5,855 bases of DNA from CBFGTA01 sp965651595 (GTDB taxonomy: Bacteria; Actinomycetota; Actinomycetes; S36-B12; UBA10799). Shown here one piece after another: positions 5,001-5,855 of the stretch. Both the position numbers and the translations under genes were made by a program. The stretch lies in assembly GCA_965651595.1 (NCBI GenBank), contig CBFGTA010000122.1, positions 1 through 5,855 on the forward strand. The letters run 5' to 3'. Under the pieces are notes generated by a model that searched no databases, was not told the DNA's origin, and worked only from the letters and a program-made list of their open reading frames with translations. Position 1 is the stretch's first letter; every line of letters starts with the position of its first letter.

Positions 5001-5855
5001 ACGAGCCGAGCGATTCCGGCACACCAAGTCCTTCCCCAACTGTTGACCCCACCGATGTCGACGTGTCCATGTGGAAGATCACGCTTGAAGCGAATGGCCC
5101 GTCAGTTGGAGGAGAACCAGCCGGAGCCGCCCTGCTGTGGACTGGAGTAGTCGTCGGTAAGGCTACGGTGTTCAACTTGGCTGCCTCTGGCCTCGTAACC
5201 CTCGACACAGAAGATGGTTCATCTCTCAAACTCTCCGGCGAAGGGCAGTTCGACACAGTCAGCAAAGTTGGTTCGCTGAACGTCGCCGCCAACTGCGTCG
5301 ACACGCTCGGAGCAGCGGCCTCTTGCCGACTCATGGATGGAATGTCACTCAACAGTGCGTCCGTCACACTGAGCAATGCCGACGGCATCACCCTCTCTGC
5401 TGACTTCACCTTCCACGTTGGATCCGGCGACGACCAGACGGACTATCAAGTATCTGGCACTGGCGCCTACCAGTCGCGTGATGATTGGAGCGTCACCGTC
5501 GCGTCTGAGGCAGGAGTGGAGATCACTGAAGGAATTTCAATTACCGGAATTTCCGGCACGATTGGGAACAAGAGTTTGCCAGCCGTTGGCAGTACACCGG
5601 CCAAGACCGTGTTCATTGTTGACATCGGCGCGACGCTTGAGGCTATCCCGATGAATCCCGATTTGGCCTTGACCGATACGTCGGTGACGGGCCAACTCAC
5701 CAACATGTGTGACGAAGAACTTGAGAAGCAGAAGAAGTGCACGACGGGCCAGATGAAGCTCGTCCTGGTCTATGAGGCCAACCTGGATCTGGGTTCGGGC
5801 CCGGCACGTATCTACGCTTCAGGCGCTCTCAACTTGACGACCTTGAAGTTTACGG
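2051..5855 (+). CDS. Giant secreted modular surface protein: disulfide beta-sandwich, basic coiled coil, two PKD-like domains, acidic linkers, beta-rich repeats (3' partial)
   Basis: The frame is open without interruption for 1268 codons to the window edge. I followed it codon by codon and found no stop or frameshift. Residues 1-46 form a Sec signal peptide (Arg-containing n-region, core LVFVLSLALLASGLVLAP, cleavage after ASA). Residues ~91-207 look like an extracellular DUF11-like beta-sandwich with the motif GWDC...DARCTYT (Cys158/Cys167). Residues ~215-347 are a helical coiled coil, extremely Lys/Arg-rich at 266-304. Residues ~361-482 and ~513-610 are two PKD/Ig-like domains sharing WxQxAGP (408-414, 550-556). 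Residues ~620-670 form a spacer with a hydrophobic stretch. Residues 670-758 are an acidic Asp/Pro/Gly linker containing a CPDC motif, 759-936 a beta-rich module (Cys765/Cys816), 937-1006 a second acidic linker, and 1007 onward a beta-rich repetitive region. No catalytic motif is visible and the C-terminal anchor, if any, is outside the window. A structural, adhesive or matrix role is likely but unproven. I do not recognise the whole protein. Confidence 0.9.
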   Translation, partial: MSSRTHRTHQPGLTFGQLGSRTRSGLVFVLSLALLASGLVLAPASASVVDDIEQDAIEQALPDNLSTSDEPGAEALKKQVLGQQLNLDQSAPREPFQAFNMHVAQVAPGRAGGYGFVKVDVIRQPTEGELPRPARDVKLTITPDKGQIAQVRGAGWDCSIVQGDARCTYTRALLADESPSPAVVRVTLPSGIEPGQVEVTGSATWRERIASDSPEDIKKREDAQQAVTRADESVRKAQSKVATTQKQVQAARAQSQRARQVAASAKKKTKRLVKKRQRVDSPQRKQKLTRKIKVAKKSRKQARRTVVLTTTQLTRARNQLSSSRRTRDNATKNLRSAEAAVIRVEEETSKGKFTPASFELAAPLTVNPPMTATARSAQGDVVILGDERTVVLSGEVNQTEGAPVVGIWRQTAGPAVEWVNHEGQKIKNAIASKVVESTTQTVAIPESITKPTELAFEFTATSLGQTLRRSFTVTVVPQQIADLNPRRGVSIEELLKSASRAPAKPTEGLEVTAPPVGTLSGESVISAVAGDDVSITYNAPAQTAVDSVAWEQFAGPAGLLDSAVWDNQTFTVTLPDNADVVYGIQATIQLTDDDGTRTVQIGKLINVGQRDEEEPDTEPAGWSDGAPIGEGVPVTAEFAGFTMPGARFMSAVSLLTAPLDLIRSIAATPGGAGGSPSSPQDCPDCIGRESLDDEDLSPSDPGEQLDPEPGNGDGGSSDDGDIAPDPDQPEGDTEPDPDPNPSDDGGNQTPPAPSAPEDLNLKLFCAVVEQMKAGANVEVPLGKGYLRSMLTIIPKKWGIRSPKSGESNNGNWAGSCRDKDAEIFFDASQLRFADVSLTEVQGTLTAGALSLEKAALPVSDKVQSYLPQSVGSLAKIDLKVPAGGKVTSAAKAGVFGELKGTFRGTAAGVGTSSIPLPKDWSFKDMTFEFTKTTRSSDTLPPLDNPATPPVVTPASVDDGDLGSGPDDDPIGSDNPGGGSVDDGDEPSDSGTPSPSPTVDPTDVDVSMWKITLEANGPSVGGEPAGAALLWTGVVVGKATVFNLAASGLVTLDTEDGSSLKLSGEGQFDTVSKVGSLNVAANCVDTLGAAASCRLMDGMSLNSASVTLSNADGITLSADFTFHVGSGDDQTDYQVSGTGAYQSRDDWSVTVASEAGVEITEGISITGISGTIGNKSLPAVGSTPAKTVFIVDIGATLEAIPMNPDLALTDTSVTGQLTNMCDEELEKQKKCTTGQMKLVLVYEANLDLGSGPARIYASGALNLTTLKFT
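4058..4324 (+). repeat. Low-complexity Asp/Pro/Gly/Ser coding segment (acidic linker 1)
   Basis: This part of the giant gene encodes residues 670-758. It is dominated by Asp, Glu, Pro, Gly and Ser (for example SSDDGDIAPDPDQPEGD and EPDPDPNPSDDGG). It is expected to be disordered, extended and strongly negative, separating the PKD-like domains from the first beta-rich module. It contains the only close Cys-x-x-Cys in the visible protein, CPDC at residues 682-685. Confidence 0.75.
4859..5068 (+). repeat. Low-complexity Asp/Gly/Pro/Ser coding segment (acidic linker 2)
   Basis: This part encodes residues 937-1006: a Pro-rich start (TLPPLDNPATPPVVTP), then Asp/Gly/Ser-rich sequence, then PSPSPTVDPTDVD. 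The peptide VDDGD occurs twice within it (near 4916 and 4991), and a related DDGD lies in linker 1 near 4202. The two linkers bracket the beta-rich module at residues 759-936, giving a linker-module-linker-module layout. Confidence 0.75.

Noticed and set aside
4636..5409. Minus-strand open frame of 257 codons
   Set aside because: It is antisense to the beta-rich module and acidic linker 2. The Ser/Pro/Thr-rich product is the reverse-strand image of the linker, with no domain of its own.

Overview
The window is about 5.9 kb of moderately GC-rich DNA (roughly 58-60% by eye). It carries three genes, all on the + strand. Strong G/C preference at third codon positions, GTG starts, Ala/Val-rich Sec signal peptides, and cell-wall and LuxR proteins of this type all suggest an actinobacterium (Actinomycetota) of intermediate GC. 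I cannot name a genus. I see no mobile element, CRISPR array, tRNA or rRNA.

Region 1 (1-847) is the 3' part of a gene for an exported cell-wall protein. The tail of a signal peptide is followed by a peptidoglycan-binding domain and a lysozyme/transglycosylase-like domain. The true start lies left of the window. Region 2 (848-1106) is non-coding and holds two copies of a GTGGAAAAAWTCCGC element, the second inside an imperfect palindrome just upstream of the next gene. Region 3 (1107-1769) encodes a 220-residue LuxR/NarL-type regulator with an intact C-terminal DNA-binding domain and a receiver-like N-terminus that lacks the residues needed for phosphorylation. Region 4 (1770-2050) is non-coding, with short palindromes and an AT-richer patch. 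It probably carries the promoter and operator of the next gene.

Region 5 (2051-5855, running off the right edge) is the main object in the window: an uninterrupted reading frame of at least 1268 codons. It encodes a very large secreted modular protein. The order is signal peptide, beta-sandwich domain with a probable disulfide, strongly basic coiled coil, two PKD/Ig-like domains, acidic Asp/Pro/Gly linker, beta-rich module, second acidic linker, and a beta-rich repetitive C-terminal region. I recognise the domain types but not the whole protein.

A reasonable but unproven reading is a cell-surface locus. A wall hydrolase would remodel or cut peptidoglycan, the giant protein would form a surface or matrix structure, and the atypical LuxR-type protein between them would control one or both by sensing something other than phosphorylation.
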